Assembly: GCF_038502225.1 (NCBI RefSeq)
Contig: NC_091357.1
Span: 4,680,225-4,744,224 of the forward strand
Direction: 5' to 3'
DNA length: 64,000 nt
Source: Cherax quadricarinatus
Taxonomy: Eukaryota; Arthropoda; Malacostraca; Decapoda; Parastacidae
Shown here: positions 18,214 through 30,267 of the stretch, one piece after another
Layout of the letters: each line of letters starts with the position of its first letter
Position numbering within the stretch: the first letter of the stretch is position 1
Notes under the pieces: model-generated
Told to the model about the DNA's origin: nothing
Seen by the model: the letters and a program-made list of their open reading frames with translations, nothing else
Databases searched by the model: none
Position numbers and translations under genes: made by a program

Positions 18214-18977
18214 CAGTTTAAAATCATAGGCATTTCACCAATGGCCTTCTCAATCGAGTCTGCAAGTGCTACCACCCCAGCCCCAGAGAGATGTACCCCA
18301 TCCCTTGCATACATATCATGTTTGCCATAAAAGTTGTTCCAGTTGTCAATGAATGGGATTGCAAGTTCCTTGCAGTATCTGTCTAGCCAGCAATTTACAC
18401 CAATTGCCCTAGACAACCATTCATTTCCTACTCCCCTTCTAGGCAAGATGCTACATATGATTGGGATCCCTCCCTTAGACTTAATGAAATCTATAGCTGA
18501 CCTGTACTTATCTAGCAGCTCTTCTCTCCTACCCTTCCCAATATCATTTCCACCAGCACTGAGACAGATAATGGGCTTGTTCCCATTACCTGACATGATA
18601 TTATCCAGCCTGTTGACAATGTCCCCAACACCAGCTCCAGGGAAGCACACTCTATCTCTCATCTTCTTATTCCTATTACAAAAAGCACGGTCAATATATC
18701 TTACCTGAGAGTCACCAACCACAAGAATGCGCTTACCTCCATTAGCAGGGGCAGTAGTACCCTTACCTTCACTGGCCACTGAAGTACATTCATCCTGAAG
18801 AACAGAGAAGCGATTTCCTACCTTCAGATCTTCACTCTTAACTTTCCTTACTCTGATGCGCCTTCCATTACTGTGAACCACTCGCCACTTGTAGCAGGTG
18901 CTGGACTGCACCTCACTGCTGGTAGCCGTTGCTCCCTCCCCAACTACAGCCTCCTCACAGCGAGAGACAGACTGCAC
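18213..18977 (-). CDS. CR1 ORF1 protein with SGNH/GDSL esterase-like domain (5'-truncated)
   Basis: An uninterrupted 254-residue frame. The N-terminal third is charged (RRIRVRKVKSEDLKVGNRF). The rest is an SGNH-hydrolase fold with the block order ILVVGDSQVRYID (GDS at residues 88-90), LSAGGND (GGND 142-145) and DGVHLSGAG (Asp 226, His 229), so the Ser-Gly-Asn-His set is intact. An esterase domain in ORF1 is a known property of CR1 elements. It binds the element RNA or lipids; the exact role is debated. Upstream of the first Met the frame meets stops within 30 bp and CR1 similarity seems to end near 18990, so the zinc-finger or leucine-rich N-terminus is probably missing through 5' truncation. 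The stop overlaps the ORF2 start. Most intact retroelement ORF in the window. Confidence 0.88.
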   Translation of the reverse strand: MQSVSRCEEAVVGEGATATSSEVQSSTCYKWRVVHSNGRRIRVRKVKSEDLKVGNRFSVLQDECTSVASEGKGTTAPANGGKRILVVGDSQVRYIDRAFCNRNKKMRDRVCFPGAGVGDIVNRLDNIMSGNGNKPIICLSAGGNDIGKGRREELLDKYRSAIDFIKSKGGIPIICSILPRRGVGNEWLSRAIGVNCWLDRYCKELAIPFIDNWNNFYGKHDMYARDGVHLSGAGVVALADSIEKAIGEMPMILN

Positions 18978-19082
18978 CTCACTGCTAGATGGTAAATAAT
19001 AATACCCATTTATGAAAACGGCTGCCTGTCATTCAAACGTGGAGATAAGTTTTGTTTCATGCCTCGCATTCTTCAGCAGTCT

Positions 19083-19377
19083 TCTGTGTAGATAAATGGT
19101 TCACAGAACCGGCACGTTGATAAATTAGACACGTGCAACTCTTGGGTATCTTTATTAAGGAAACGTTTCGCCACACAGTGGCTTCATCAGTCCATACACA
19201 GGAGAAACTTGAACAGGAGGAGAATGAGGAAATCAGTCCATCAATCTTGAATAGAATACGGCATATGAGCGGAGAAGCAGCTTATAAACCGTAGGCAGGA
19301 GAGGTGCAGCAGACGTAGGTGGTGTCACATTTGCCCAATGTGGAAGTAGGTCGTGCCCAAGGGTTAGGCAAGCGAAT
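19083..19377 (-). mobile_element. Hammerhead-bearing element, family B copy B4 (full length)
   Basis: Complete minus-strand copy: 3' end ATGGTTCACAGAACC near 19088-19104, hammerhead 19146-19197, GATTTCCTCATTC-type module, TATA-like TTTATAAG near 19288-19295, GTCTGCTGCACCTCTCC module, and 5' end CGCTTGCCTAACCCTTGGGC at 19355-19375. The internal module GACTGACCACATCGACTCAA is deleted relative to the copy at 7157-7462. Confidence 0.8.
19146..19197 (-). ncRNA. Hammerhead ribozyme motif B4
   Basis: Minus strand GUAUGGA, CUGAUGA, extra A, GCCAC-UGU-GUGGC, GAAACGUU, UCC, distal AUAC: all pairings of motif B1 retained, with one internal-loop change (CUUAAUAAAG for CUCAAUAAAG). Confidence 0.8.
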
Positions 19378-19674
19378 ATAGGTACTACCCTGGATTGGAG
19401 AAATGTTAAAAATTTGCTAGAATGGACGTCCTACTAACTTGCATACTTTTGACTACAAAAAGTCTGTTAAGAGAAATCCTTGTGGGAAGCGTATAGTTCC
19501 ACGAGACTGACCCTTTTTGTAAGGGTATAAGAAAATTAGAATACTTTTTCTAGAATTTACATTGACAGCTAATTCTCATCGTTAATGAGTACAATTCAAC
19601 AAATCCAAATAAAAATGAACATTACGTCCATTGTCAAGGGTGACATTTATTTTTTTTTTTAATTTGCCAATGAA
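19378..19674. other. No recognised feature
   Basis: AT-rich with a T-run at 19649-19661. Nothing identified. Confidence 0.3.
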
Positions 19675-19875
19675 ATCTCTTGACGTGAGGTCTGTTGGTA
19701 ATTCCCCTTATACACTATGATACGGTGTTCGAGTAGTGATTCCTTTACACTTGTTTACTCATCGCGACGCAGCTTTTCATTGGGGAAAGTTGTACAGTCT
19801 GCCAAGCCTCATGCTTTCATTTGGAGTGATTTTGGTGTTGTAGGTTTGAGAACAGTTCTTCCAGAAACTTCAAGG
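19675..19875 (-). mobile_element. Old LINE-D fragment
   Basis: GTCTGTTGGTAATTCCCCTT and GCAGCTTTTCATTGGGG, then GAGTGATTTTGGTG, follow the order of the LINE-D C-terminal coding region (compare 45480-45650), heavily mutated. Confidence 0.5.
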
Positions 19876-20249
19876 TGGAGATTTTGATGCATCATCCTCG
19901 CCTACGTGCAAAGTATTTCAGAGGACTTGAAGGGCTCCGGGTAATTTGGGTACGTGACAAGTTATGAGAATTGTGAACGAGCCAAAAAATTGGACTTGTC
20001 GTCCCTTTACTTGGATCGATCTCTTTTGGGGGTTCGGCTGGATGTTCTTGCTCGATATTCTGGCTCGCCTTATCCACCCCTGAACTACCTTTGAGTGATA
20101 GGATAAGTCTGGTAATTCTCCAAGACGATAACACGTAGTGGTACAGCCATAAAAGATGTGGCGGCGGCCGCACTGGAGTGGGGGAGGTCAGGCTTCATCG
20201 AGTCATTTTGGGTGGGGGTCACGCTGGATGGGAAGGGGGGTCGCCAAGG

Positions 20250-20720
20250 ATGGAGTCTACCTGGAGGGTGTTCTGAGGGTTCGACGCCCTCGCGGTCCGG
20301 TCCCCCTCGGTGGATCAAGGTTTTGTCAACCAGACTGTTACTGCTGGCAGCACGTAGTCCAACATAGGAATAACATCCCGGCTGGTCAGGTATGATTTAA
20401 GGAATAAATCCAAGTCTCTTGAGGACAGCTAGAAGTCTATTGGTAGTTCCCCTTGTGTATGAGTGAAGGCTGCTGCACAGTCAAGAGCTCCTGACAATGT
20501 ACTCACGGCACCCCTGCTTTTCATTTGGAGTATGTTGCTTTCCTTGAGTGATTTTTCAGTGCTGATTCGGGATCAGTCTCGAGGATTTTCTAGGTACAAA
20601 TTGATAAACCTTTCTCGCCTGCATTCCAAGGAGTACAGGTCAAGGAAGTTTAAACGTTAACAGTAATGAGGTGTTTGACTGAACTTAAGGTGCAGTGAAG
20701 GTTCTCTACATTCTCCACAT
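20250..20720 (-). mobile_element. Old LINE-D 3' fragment
   Basis: Begins with TACCTGGAGGGTGTTCTGAG and ends near GTGAAGGTTCTCTACATTCT, colinear with 47440-47880 but with many indels. It includes the 3' terminus, so it is a 5'-truncated insertion that predates the other copies. Confidence 0.65.
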
Positions 20721-21054
20721 GGTGCAATTTCACCTGCCTAAAAAAGAGCTGTTAAGTTTTTACTATTGTTACGGTACTGAAGTTACCCAACGCAAGTTGG
20801 AAAAAAAAGAAGAAATGCTGCTTAATTTCACTAGTTTGATACTTTATCAGTTAAAAATCTTCTGGTAATATTTTTAATATAAAAAAATGTCTATATTCAC
20901 TTCTGTCAGCTTAACAGTTGATAAAGGTAATTGCTTAACACGTTTTCTAAACTATTATTACTTTCAGCAACCCAGATTTCTCTTGCAGGGGAACAGAACA
21001 TTGTATTTGAAGCTGCTTTTGCTTTACCAATAGATTATATGTAGACAGTTTAGC
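20721..21054. other. No recognised feature
   Basis: AT-rich. Nothing identified. Confidence 0.3.
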
Positions 21055-21265
21055 TGGGAGGGGCGTCACTGCTCCTGAAGCTCGGTCCCGGACTAGGCCT
21101 CTGTCATGTCCTGATCAGTCATGCTGCGCTGCTGGCCGCATGCAGTTCAGTGTGGGAACCACAGCTCGGCTGATCAGAAACTAGCACGAGGAATATAGTA
21201 ATTTCCATTTGAAACCATCTAAGTGTCTGTTGGTTATTCTCCGTATGTATTATGATGCCACCAAA
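21055..21265 (-). mobile_element. Old LINE-D 3' fragment
   Basis: Contains GGTCCCGGACTAGGCCTC, CTGCTGGCCGCATGCAG and ACCACAGCTCGGCTGATCAG, then the TCTGTTGGTTATTCTCCGTA part of the C-terminal coding sequence. Diverged and indel-rich. Confidence 0.55.
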
Positions 21266-21960
21266 TTGTTCGAGATTACATCCCTGTACCTCTGAATTTA
21301 GAAAATTACTACAGGGACTTTATGTAATTCCCCTTAAATGCTTAAATACATCTCGTAATAGGATGGGCGCTTTCGCACGCATCACAGTTTCTTGGGGAAC
21401 AAGGCACAAATGCGCATTCGTTGAATAAGAAAAGTTGCAAAACCTCTTAATTGTGGATGTCTAAATCCTACAATCTGTTGGCATTAACATAACTGCATGT
21501 ACATTTAATTTCTACTCTATGTACACCTCTGAACAAACATTTGTTCTAGGTTAGGCCCCGTTGGCTTGTATTTACGTCAGTGTCTAATGGGTAGCTTCTG
21601 TTAAAGTTGGACGATGAGCTGGTAATGAGGTGGCAGCAGAATACCTGGCAAGACTCGACTAACATCTTGTCATCTGCGGCGTTGTTGTGAGCTGCACTTT
21701 CTAACCAGTTATAACTATGGCCGCTGCCAGCTCAACTGATTGTAGTCTGGTCAAATGGGTTTAAGGTAAAGAGCGTTTGGTCATTGCTCGAGTTACCCGT
21801 GAGAGGTCGACTTAATAAGCACCTGTTGCAGGAGATTTTTGACATTTCTCACACGTTTGATTACTATGAATATATTAATGGCAGTAATACATTATCTGAC
21901 AGTATAACATTGTTAACCTAATAATTCATGGAGTATTGGTGCAGAGGGAATCTCCACAAC
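21266..21960. other. No recognised gene; one two-copy phrase
   Basis: 21358-21400 (GGATGGGCGCTTTCGCACGC) matches 32418-32440 (GGACGGGCACTTTCGCACGC), a small dispersed repeat. The rest is unrecognised. Confidence 0.35.
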
Positions 21961-21964
21961 CAAC

Positions 21965-22365
21965 TTGGTAACCTCTGCCCAACTCTGGTGGGTCCCACCC
22001 ACTAGTGACAGTGCCCACGTCTGCTGCACCTCATCTAGCTCCCGTATATAAGCGCCCATCTTCCTGCCAGTACTTTTGATTGAAAACTACGGCGCTTAAC
22101 ACAGTAGTTTTGAATTTGTTGCCTTCTGTGTGTAATTTTGCCAGGCTAAGGGACTGATAACCTCTTCTACAGTCTTCAGTTTGTCCGTGTATTGTGCTAA
22201 TAGATACGGGTTTGCGAAACTTCTACAAGAACAAGACTTTAAAGCCGAACACTTCTTGGTTGAGGGACTGACCAACCCACACTACTTCAATAAATAACAA
22301 AAAAGGCACAATACCGTGACTGGAACGATACACAAATAACCCGCACAAGGTTGATGGGCTGATCA
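21965..22365 (+). mobile_element. Decayed hammerhead-type element with TATA box (family C/A relative) plus family C repeat
   Basis: Same module order as the family A and B elements: CACTAGTGACAGTGCCCACG, TCTGCTGCACCTC, TATA box CGTATATAAGCGCC (about 22044), GCTAAGGGACTGATAACCTC, then a badly decayed hammerhead at about 22195-22235 (TTTGCGAAACTTCTAC is all that remains of helix II/III). 22295-22350 is a family C scrap matching 2050-2100. Confidence 0.55.
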
Positions 22366-22366
22366 C

Positions 22367-22719
22367 ATAATCTTTATTTATTTTTATTTAGAAATTTTAG
22401 CATACAAACAGGTACAAAAAATACAGGTAAGAGCAGCATGCCAAAGCCACTTATATGCATAGCATTACGGGCTGGCTTAAAATTAACTTAAGATTAACTA
22501 AGCAATGATGAAATCAGTGATAAGACATTATTGTAAACAGATAACTATAAAATACAAATGAGTATTACAAAGACAGGTCCTATGGTTGCATGCATTGCTG
22601 TTCATTCAGTAGAATGGAGTATTCTGTTAGGTAGTGTATTTAAAAAAATAAAGTTAGGTTTAACATTTGTGTGATATAATTGTGAGTAACATTTACGATA
22701 TACAATTTATATGGTTCAG
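22367..22719 (-). other. L2-like LINE 3' UTR
   Basis: Minus strand from the ORF2 stop at 22720 to an A-rich end with TTTCTAAATAAAAATAAATA at 22367-22392, including a possible AATAAA polyadenylation signal. No target duplication found. Confidence 0.6.
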
Positions 22720-24700
22720 TTATTCAGTATTTATTTGGTTTTGAGTGAGTAAGTGAACTTCGAGAAGAGACTTGAATTTATAAACAGGTAGTGTTTCTTT
22801 TATATGTACAGGTAATGAATTCCAGCTTTTAGGGCCTTTTATGTGCATTGAGTTTTTGCATAGCGTGAGATGGACACGAGGAACATCAAAGAGTGATCTG
22901 TGCCTTGTATTATGGTCATGTGTTCTGTTGAGGTTGGCAAGGAGATGTTTGAGGGGAGGGTTAATATCAGAGTTAAGTGTTCTATGTATGTAATAAGTGC
23001 AATAATAAGTATGGATGTTTTGTATGGCGAGTAGGTTGAGTGTTTTGAATATTGGTGGTGTGTGCTGCCTGTAGTGAGATTTTGTTATCATTCTAACTGC
23101 AGCCTTTTGTTGGGTAATTAGTGGTCTGAGATGGTTAGTTGTTGTTGAGCCCCATGCACAAATTCCATAGGTGAGATAGGGGTAAATAAGAGAGTGAAAA
23201 AGGGCCAGGAGGGCTGACTGTGGAACATAGTACCGTATCTTCGATAGTATGCCTACAGTCTTGGAAATTTTCTTAGAAATTTGTTGTATGTGTGTATGAA
23301 ATTTGAGTATTATCGAGGTGGATTCCTAAGAATTTTCCCTCTGTTAGCTTTGTGATAGGTGATCCGTTTATCGTTATGTTAAGAGGTACAACTGTAGTTC
23401 TGCTACCAAACTGAATGAAGTAGGTTTTGTCAATGTTTAGTGTAAGTTTGTTAGTCCTCATCCAGGTAGATATTTTCTGTAATTCGGTGTTTACAGTATT
23501 GGCTAGCGTGGCTGGGCTCGGGTGAGAGAAGACGTATGTGGTGTCATCTGCAAAAAGTGTGGGTTTGAGTAATTGCGAAGCATTTGGTAGGTCATTTATG
23601 TATAGGAGAAAGAGAAGAGGGCCAAGGACACTTCCCTGTGGGACACCAACTGTAATTGGTTGTGTGGAAGAGCTTGCCCCATTTGCGTACACATATTGGC
23701 TTCTGTTGCTGAGGTAAGACTTGAGGTAGTTGAGGGAGTGCCCTCTAATACCATAGTGTGACAATTTTACGTGGAGCAAGTCATGGTCAACTGTATCAAA
23801 AGCTTTACGTAAGTCAATGAAGATCCCCAGTGGGACTTCTTTTTTCTCTATTGCAGTGTATATATGTTCTAGCATGTGTATAATAGCATCATTAGTATTT
23901 TTATTAGGCCTGAATCCAAATTGGCAGGGGTTGAGAATGTTATGGGAGATGAGGTAGGAGTGGATTCGTTTATGAATTAATTTTTCGAAGATATTTGAGA
24001 GAGGGTGTAAATTGGATATTGGCCTATAGTTATTCAACTCTGTTTGGTCTCCTCCTTTATGGATCGGGGTGACCCTTGCTATTTTGAGAACTGTAGGGAA
24101 GGTGGAGGATTCAATGGATTTGTTAAAGAGTGTTGCAATGATTGGTGATAGTACTTGTGACGCTTTTTTGTATATAAAGGGTGGTAAGGTATTTAAATCT
24201 CCTGCCTTGTTTTTCAGTGCGTTGATAATAAGGGAGACTTCGTATGGGTTAGTCGGAGCTAGGAACAGTGTGTTCGGGTAGTTGCCAGTGAGGTAGTCAT
24301 TTGGTGGGGTATCTGAGCTTGGGATATTATTGGCAAGGTTTTGACCTATATTGGAGAAGAAATCATTGAGTCAGTTTGCTGTTTCTGTTGGTGGGAGTTG
24401 GGGTTCATCTGATTTTGCTAATTTTATTTCGCTATGTCGTGATATCTTTTTTGTTCCCAGAATTTCTGATAGGGTCTTCCAGGTCTTATTTATATCACCT
24501 CGTAAGTTGGATAATCTGTTCTCATAATACAATTTTTTTGCCCTTCTTATCAGGCTGGTTAGGATTGACGAGTAACGTTTTGTTTGGTCTCTGGTTATGT
24601 GACCTATTCTGTACTGTTTCTCATATCGGTGTTTTGTATTTATGGATTTGAGAATGCTGGGTGTTAGCCAGGGACTGTTCAGTCTCTTAGCTATCATCTG
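22720..24700 (-). pseudogene. L2-like LINE ORF2: linker, reverse transcriptase and C-terminus
   Basis: On the minus strand the frame from 24697 to 23273 is open except for one TGA at 24371-24373. It has a basic linker (SLIRRAKKLYYENRL), NNYRPISNLHPLSNIFEKLI, QFGFRPNKNTNDAI, motif A LGIFIDLRKAFDTVDHDLL, PQGSVLGPLLFLLYINDLP and catalytic LFADDTTYVFS. Near 23310 a small deletion shifts the frame. Similarity continues through 23270-23095 and the C-terminal frame 22720-23091 (TKSHYRQHTPPIFKTLN, FDVPRVHLTLCKNSMHIKGP). Only three lesions separate it from an intact ORF2, so this is a young copy. Clade L2/Daphne by motif wording. Confidence 0.87.
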
Positions 24701-24701
24701 T

Positions 24702-25742
24702 TTAGTTTTTTTTAGGGCAGTGCTTGTTATAAAGGTATTGGGTCTTTTTTAGAAAATTATTAAAACATTCGTCAATATCTGTATAGATTTCTAGCTCAGT
24801 GTGCCAGTCAATGTTTGTTACTGCTGTTGTGAAGTTATTAATGGCTGCCTCATTGTGAAGTCTGAAGGTGACTTTAGTAGTGTCTTGGGGTATTTTACCA
24901 AGAGTTGTTATGAGGAAAGTAGGGTAGTGGTCTGTGGTATTATCTGTTATTATGCCTGATTTTAAAGGGGATATGGTGTTGGTCCAGATGTGGTCAAGTA
25001 GGGAAACACTAGTCTCTGTAACTCTTTTAGGTTTTGTTACTGTTGGTAGCAACATGCAGTTACTCATTGTGTTTGTGAATTCAGTAACGTGTGGGTCCTG
25101 GTCTTGCAGGAGATTTGTATTGAAGTCACCTGAGAGTAGTAAGTGATCTTTGTTCATGCGTGCATCAGTTATCATACTTCCTAGGTTTTGACTAAATTGG
25201 CTAATGTTTGAGTGTGGAATTCTGTAGATGTTTATCACTGTGAGAGGTTTTTGTAGGTATTTGGATTTGAATTTAGCTATTATATATTCCCCATGTTCAT
25301 CCCTTGTGCAAGTATTAGTGATACATTCTAGTTGGTCTGAGTAGTATATAGCTGTGCCACCCCCTTGTTGGTCTGGCCTACAGTTGTGTATGGCTGTGTA
25401 ACCAGGAATGGCATAGACATCTGTAGTATCAGGCTTTAGCCAGGTTTCAGTTAGTGTAATAATGGACATATTGGCATGCAAGGAATTTAGTAATGCTAGG
25501 AGGTCATCATAATGCTTGCTTAAAGATCTGATATTGTAGTTAAAGATAGTTATGTTGTTGGCTCTGAGAAGTGCCTTTGATTGTTCTGCTGTGTAATTAC
25601 AGTAACTGTTTGAATCATTTAAGTCATTAAATAAGAGGTTGGTATCAGGATCAATGCTTGTAATCATAAGATTTGTAGTGAATCTATAGTTAGAATTAAG
25701 TAAAAAATAAAGTAAATATTCTAAAGCTAAAAAAAATAGCAC
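24702..25742 (-). CDS. L2-like LINE ORF2: APE-type endonuclease
   Basis: A 346-residue open frame. Endonuclease blocks appear in order: FNYNIRSLSKHYDDL (about residue 70), IITLTETWLKPD, GGGTAIYYSDQL, HLLLSGDFNTNLLQ, SLLDHIWTN and TDHYPTFLI. The catalytic Asn, Glu, Asp/Asn and Asp-His are all present. The first Met has a hydrophobic leader-like stretch that looks like translated 5' UTR; a later Met (MITSIDPDTN) is the more likely start. The frame ends at an 8-T run (about 24708-24715). One A fewer in the coding strand would fuse it to the RT frame, so the 'stop' is a homopolymer frameshift, not a natural ORF end. Confidence 0.85.
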   Translation of the reverse strand: MLFFLALEYLLYFLLNSNYRFTTNLMITSIDPDTNLLFNDLNDSNSYCNYTAEQSKALLRANNITIFNYNIRSLSKHYDDLLALLNSLHANMSIITLTETWLKPDTTDVYAIPGYTAIHNCRPDQQGGGTAIYYSDQLECITNTCTRDEHGEYIIAKFKSKYLQKPLTVINIYRIPHSNISQFSQNLGSMITDARMNKDHLLLSGDFNTNLLQDQDPHVTEFTNTMSNCMLLPTVTKPKRVTETSVSLLDHIWTNTISPLKSGIITDNTTDHYPTFLITTLGKIPQDTTKVTFRLHNEAAINNFTTAVTNIDWHTELEIYTDIDECFNNFLKKTQYLYNKHCPKKN

Positions 25743-27060
25743 CTGAATTATTTAACAAATGTAAAAAATAATGAGCTAAGGTAGTTTTTTAAAGCTAAAA
25801 TAAAGGAGACAATATAAAAGGGACTAAAATAATTTGTGGTGAACAAATAAAGTGATGATCAAATAATGGAGCTTGGGAATATGATAGTAGGTAGTACTTT
25901 AAAGGTAATTCTTTAAAGTTAGAATTATAATATAAAATTATAATATAAAAGGGACTAATATAAGTTGTGGTGAACAATAAAGTGGTAATCAAATAAATGA
26001 GCTTTGGAGTATAATGGCAAAATAGTGAACTTATTAACTTAGCACCTGAGAATAGCACCTTGATTAGTTTAACAATTGCGAATATATGATCTAAGGTAGT
26101 TATATAGAGCTAAAATAAAGGACAAAAAATATATAAGGGACTACAATTGAGTAATGGTAAACAAGTTAAATGGACAGATAGTCACTATGAAATAATATTG
26201 GTTTAGGAGTAAGATCTGATTTGTAATATTAAATAAGTTGAGCAGTTTATTGCACAATAAAAAGTAAAAAAAAAAAAAATGAGGTAGTTGGTACTAGCTA
26301 GCAAAAGATAGTATTGGTACTTGCAAAAACGTAATTGGAATATACACTAATTGCACACACAATAAAAAGTGACTAAAAAAACAAGTAGTGGTAAACAAAA
26401 TTAAATGGACAGGTAAGAACAATGAATAATGGTAATGTATTGGTTATAATATGATAGTAAGATGGTAGACAGGTACAAAGGATAATATAAAGGTTGGAGT
26501 TGAATATGCAAACTTGAAAATTTGGCAACAAAATGTTATGGGAAGTATAAAATAATGTTTAATGTACAAAAGTAAAATTGACTGGTAGTAAAAATGGTGT
26601 TTAATAAAATTTTAGTAAGTAATAATGATTACAAAAAAAGTGAAAAAGTAATGTTTATTTCATTCAATATTGCACTGGTAGTTATACTAGAGGTTATATG
26701 GCAGTACAAGGTAATTAAGAGTACTCTAAGATAGTAAATGTGGTATAAAACAGGTAAAGGTAATTAGACAAGTAATGGTTATTAAATGTCAAAAATGTTA
26801 AGAGTAAATTGGAATTATAGTAAAAATGATAATTATTAATTTTAGTAGGTAATATCAGTTGATAGTATCTAAAAAAAAAAAATGAGGTAGTAATATGGAC
26901 AGAGAAAGTATCAATTCAGCTAATGTTTAAGCAAACAATAGTAAATAAGAAAATTACATAAGGTGACTTATGCTTACTAGTAAAATCACAAAAAGAGGTA
27001 GTTGATTATTTAAATACTAAGAGATTGTACAATGAAATTTGAACAATAATGGAGCAAAAC
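25743..27060 (-). repeat. L2-like LINE 5' region with irregular internal repeats
   Basis: Very AT-rich, with a repeating block whose anchor is GGGACTAA or GTGACTAAAA followed by a TGGTGAACAAATAAAGTG-like or TGGTAAACAAAATTAAATGG-like stretch (anchors about 25820, 25951, 26137, 26369). Flanking A-runs end in ATGAGGTAG (about 26265 and 26868). Spacing is 130-230 bp. It adjoins the LINE ORF, so it is most simply its 5' UTR/promoter made of degenerate tandem units. No ORF1 is seen. Confidence 0.6.
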
Positions 27061-27124
27061 ATACACTACGCTACGTAAGCTTTTAAGTTGGACATTGGAC
27101 ACTACTTTGGCTGGCTCTTCTGAA

Positions 27125-27185
27125 CTCGACTAGATACCTACTGTGTAGGAGAAACTTTTCAACACTAGATGCCTAACTGTTACAC
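27125..27185 (+). ncRNA. Decayed hammerhead motif
   Basis: GACTAGATACCTACTGTGTA then GGAGAAACTTTTC preserves helix II (CCUAC-UGU-GUAGG) and GAAAC. The CUGAUGA box and ACGU are mutated. The following TAACTGTTACACAC resembles the family 3' phrase GTTGCACATGTG. A fossil. Confidence 0.45.
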
Positions 27186-27234
27186 ACGATCATATTCATT
27201 TGTATTCGAGGTACATTGATTTAAAAGTTTTCGC

Positions 27235-27398
27235 GTAGTCTCCACAAGAGAGGTCCTTGCTGTTAATGCAAGGAATTGGACCTGACGTTCCCTGAATCGA
27301 ACTGATGTACTTCTTTTTTCCCAGACGCTGTATGACACCCATCCCCATTCCTCTTCCCACGGTTTGAGTGCTTCCCCTCTGAATGTACGTAATAATGA
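27235..27398 (+). repeat. Diverged SINE-alpha copy
   Basis: AGAGAGGTCCTTGCTGTTAA, GAATTGGACCTGACGTTCCC and CAGACGCTGTATGACACC, then GGTTTGAGTGCTTCCCC, follow SINE-alpha end to end with many substitutions. Confidence 0.6.
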
Positions 27399-28016
27399 CA
27401 ACACGAGTGATACCTTGCAAATTTGACGTTTCCTTGTTACGCAGTCACGAAGTTGCCAGAGGTTTGTCTCGATGAGACGTTTTCGCTAACTAGTAACTTT
27501 TTTTCACTAATAGAGAATGGATTCTGGAGACGGGAAGAAGAGGGGTAATTTTAGTGTTTATGTTCTTAGCTTTTATAAATCTGAAGCCGATGCATGAAGA
27601 TAGAGACTTGTACTTGTCAACCCTTCTTTCACCATAGACATATCCACCGTCTCTGGCATTTATTCTAATATAATGAATTGGAAAAAATAAAACTGGTTGG
27701 CGGAAATTCTCGGGTAACCAGGAGTGACACGTGTATATACCACGTAATAACCTAACTTGCTTAACCTTATTTAAAAGGCTTTTCGAACGTCGGGAAATTT
27801 TATTGTGGAAATGTATCGTATACCAGGGACTTGATAAATTTTATATAGAAAATCTGTAAACTATTTATGGCAGACATCTGGTATGGGACTGTACCTGCAT
27901 AACTAATCTGGCTGACACAGATCAGCTTGTGTTAGGTAGCAGGGAGGTGTTGGTGATCATAGGGAAGAATAAAGGTTAAACAAATATGGACTCGCGGCAT
28001 CAGTATATACCTCTTA
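27399..28016. other. No recognised feature
   Basis: Nothing identified on either strand. Confidence 0.3.
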
Positions 28017-28085
28017 AGAATATAAGAATGGAGGAGCGCTACAGTAGGTCAACTGGCCCAGCTAGGCAGGTCCTCAAACCCATTC
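28017..28085 (-). repeat. CR1 3' end fragment
   Basis: The plus-strand phrase TAAGAATATAAGAATGGAGG, then CAACTGGCCCAGCTAGGCAG, aligns with the CR1 end at 15118-15175. On the minus strand the terminus is CATTCTTATATTCTTAAGAG, the CR1-style short repeat. Confidence 0.65.
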
Positions 28086-29489
<1,404 letters not shown>

Positions 29490-29597
29490 TATACGAAGAC
29501 CTACCCTATCCTACTCGACCAAGATATTCCTACAATTGGGCAAGTATTATTGAATTTGGGCTTGCCGTGATGTCACCTTTCATTTAGTGAATTTTTT

Positions 29598-29745
29598 CCC
29601 GGTAGCTCAGTGGCCACAGAGTTCAATTCATAAGGATTTGTCCTAGCAGATAAGACATAATAGCAAGTCTAAAACCCGCTGCCCCCTGTTTTGATGAATC
29701 GTTAAATACGTACCTGGGTGTTGTGCATCGCATCCTGGCATTAGT
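29598..29745 (+). mobile_element. tRNA-derived SINE remnant
   Basis: A perfect A box TAGCTCAGTGG (29603-29613) opens a tRNA-like head whose B box is decayed. The SINE-T phrase GTACCTGGGTGTT follows at about 29711. The 3' tail is not visible. Confidence 0.55.
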
Positions 29746-30267
29746 GTTTACCATAGACTAGACTCCAAAGAGCCAAAGTTTTAAAAGAAACCGAGGCATG
29801 ATATAACTATAAAAAAAACTGAAACCAAAATCTTTGTAAATAGATCCGTTTGTTAAAAAGGGGAAATAAGTTACTGAATTACTACAGTTGAACGGTCTGT
29901 CCATTTTTTTGGTTAACAATGCCTCTTAAGTTTGATTTTCTTTTACATAAAGAGAAATTACGAGGGGGGTTAGTATTTATCCTTGACCAGGTTGTTCAAT
30001 AAATTTTAATGTTTGATAGGACCAAAATGATAGTAGAAGTCTTCAGAGGTTGTTGAAAGTTCAGTTCAGGCAAACTCATGACTAGTTATGTTTCACAACA
30101 GTTTCAAATGCAGGGAAAGCGAGTCAACTTTTAATTCCGCATTTAGGACGCAAGACTTAAACATAAATAATTATAATAAATACAAGTATTTAAAATTATA
30201 TATTTCCGTTTTGTGTATATCAAATGACGGTTCAAAGGTCTCTAGGCTTAGATCAAATGGACCCCCT
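29746..30267. other. No recognised feature
   Basis: AT-rich. Nothing identified. Confidence 0.3.

Noticed and set aside
18334..18708. 124-residue plus-strand ORF
   Set aside because: Antisense shadow of the CR1 ORF1 esterase frame.
22195..22235. Hammerhead at the end of the 21965-22365 element
   Set aside because: Only GCGAAAC survives. Helix II and the core box cannot be recognised, so no ribozyme is called, only the decayed element.
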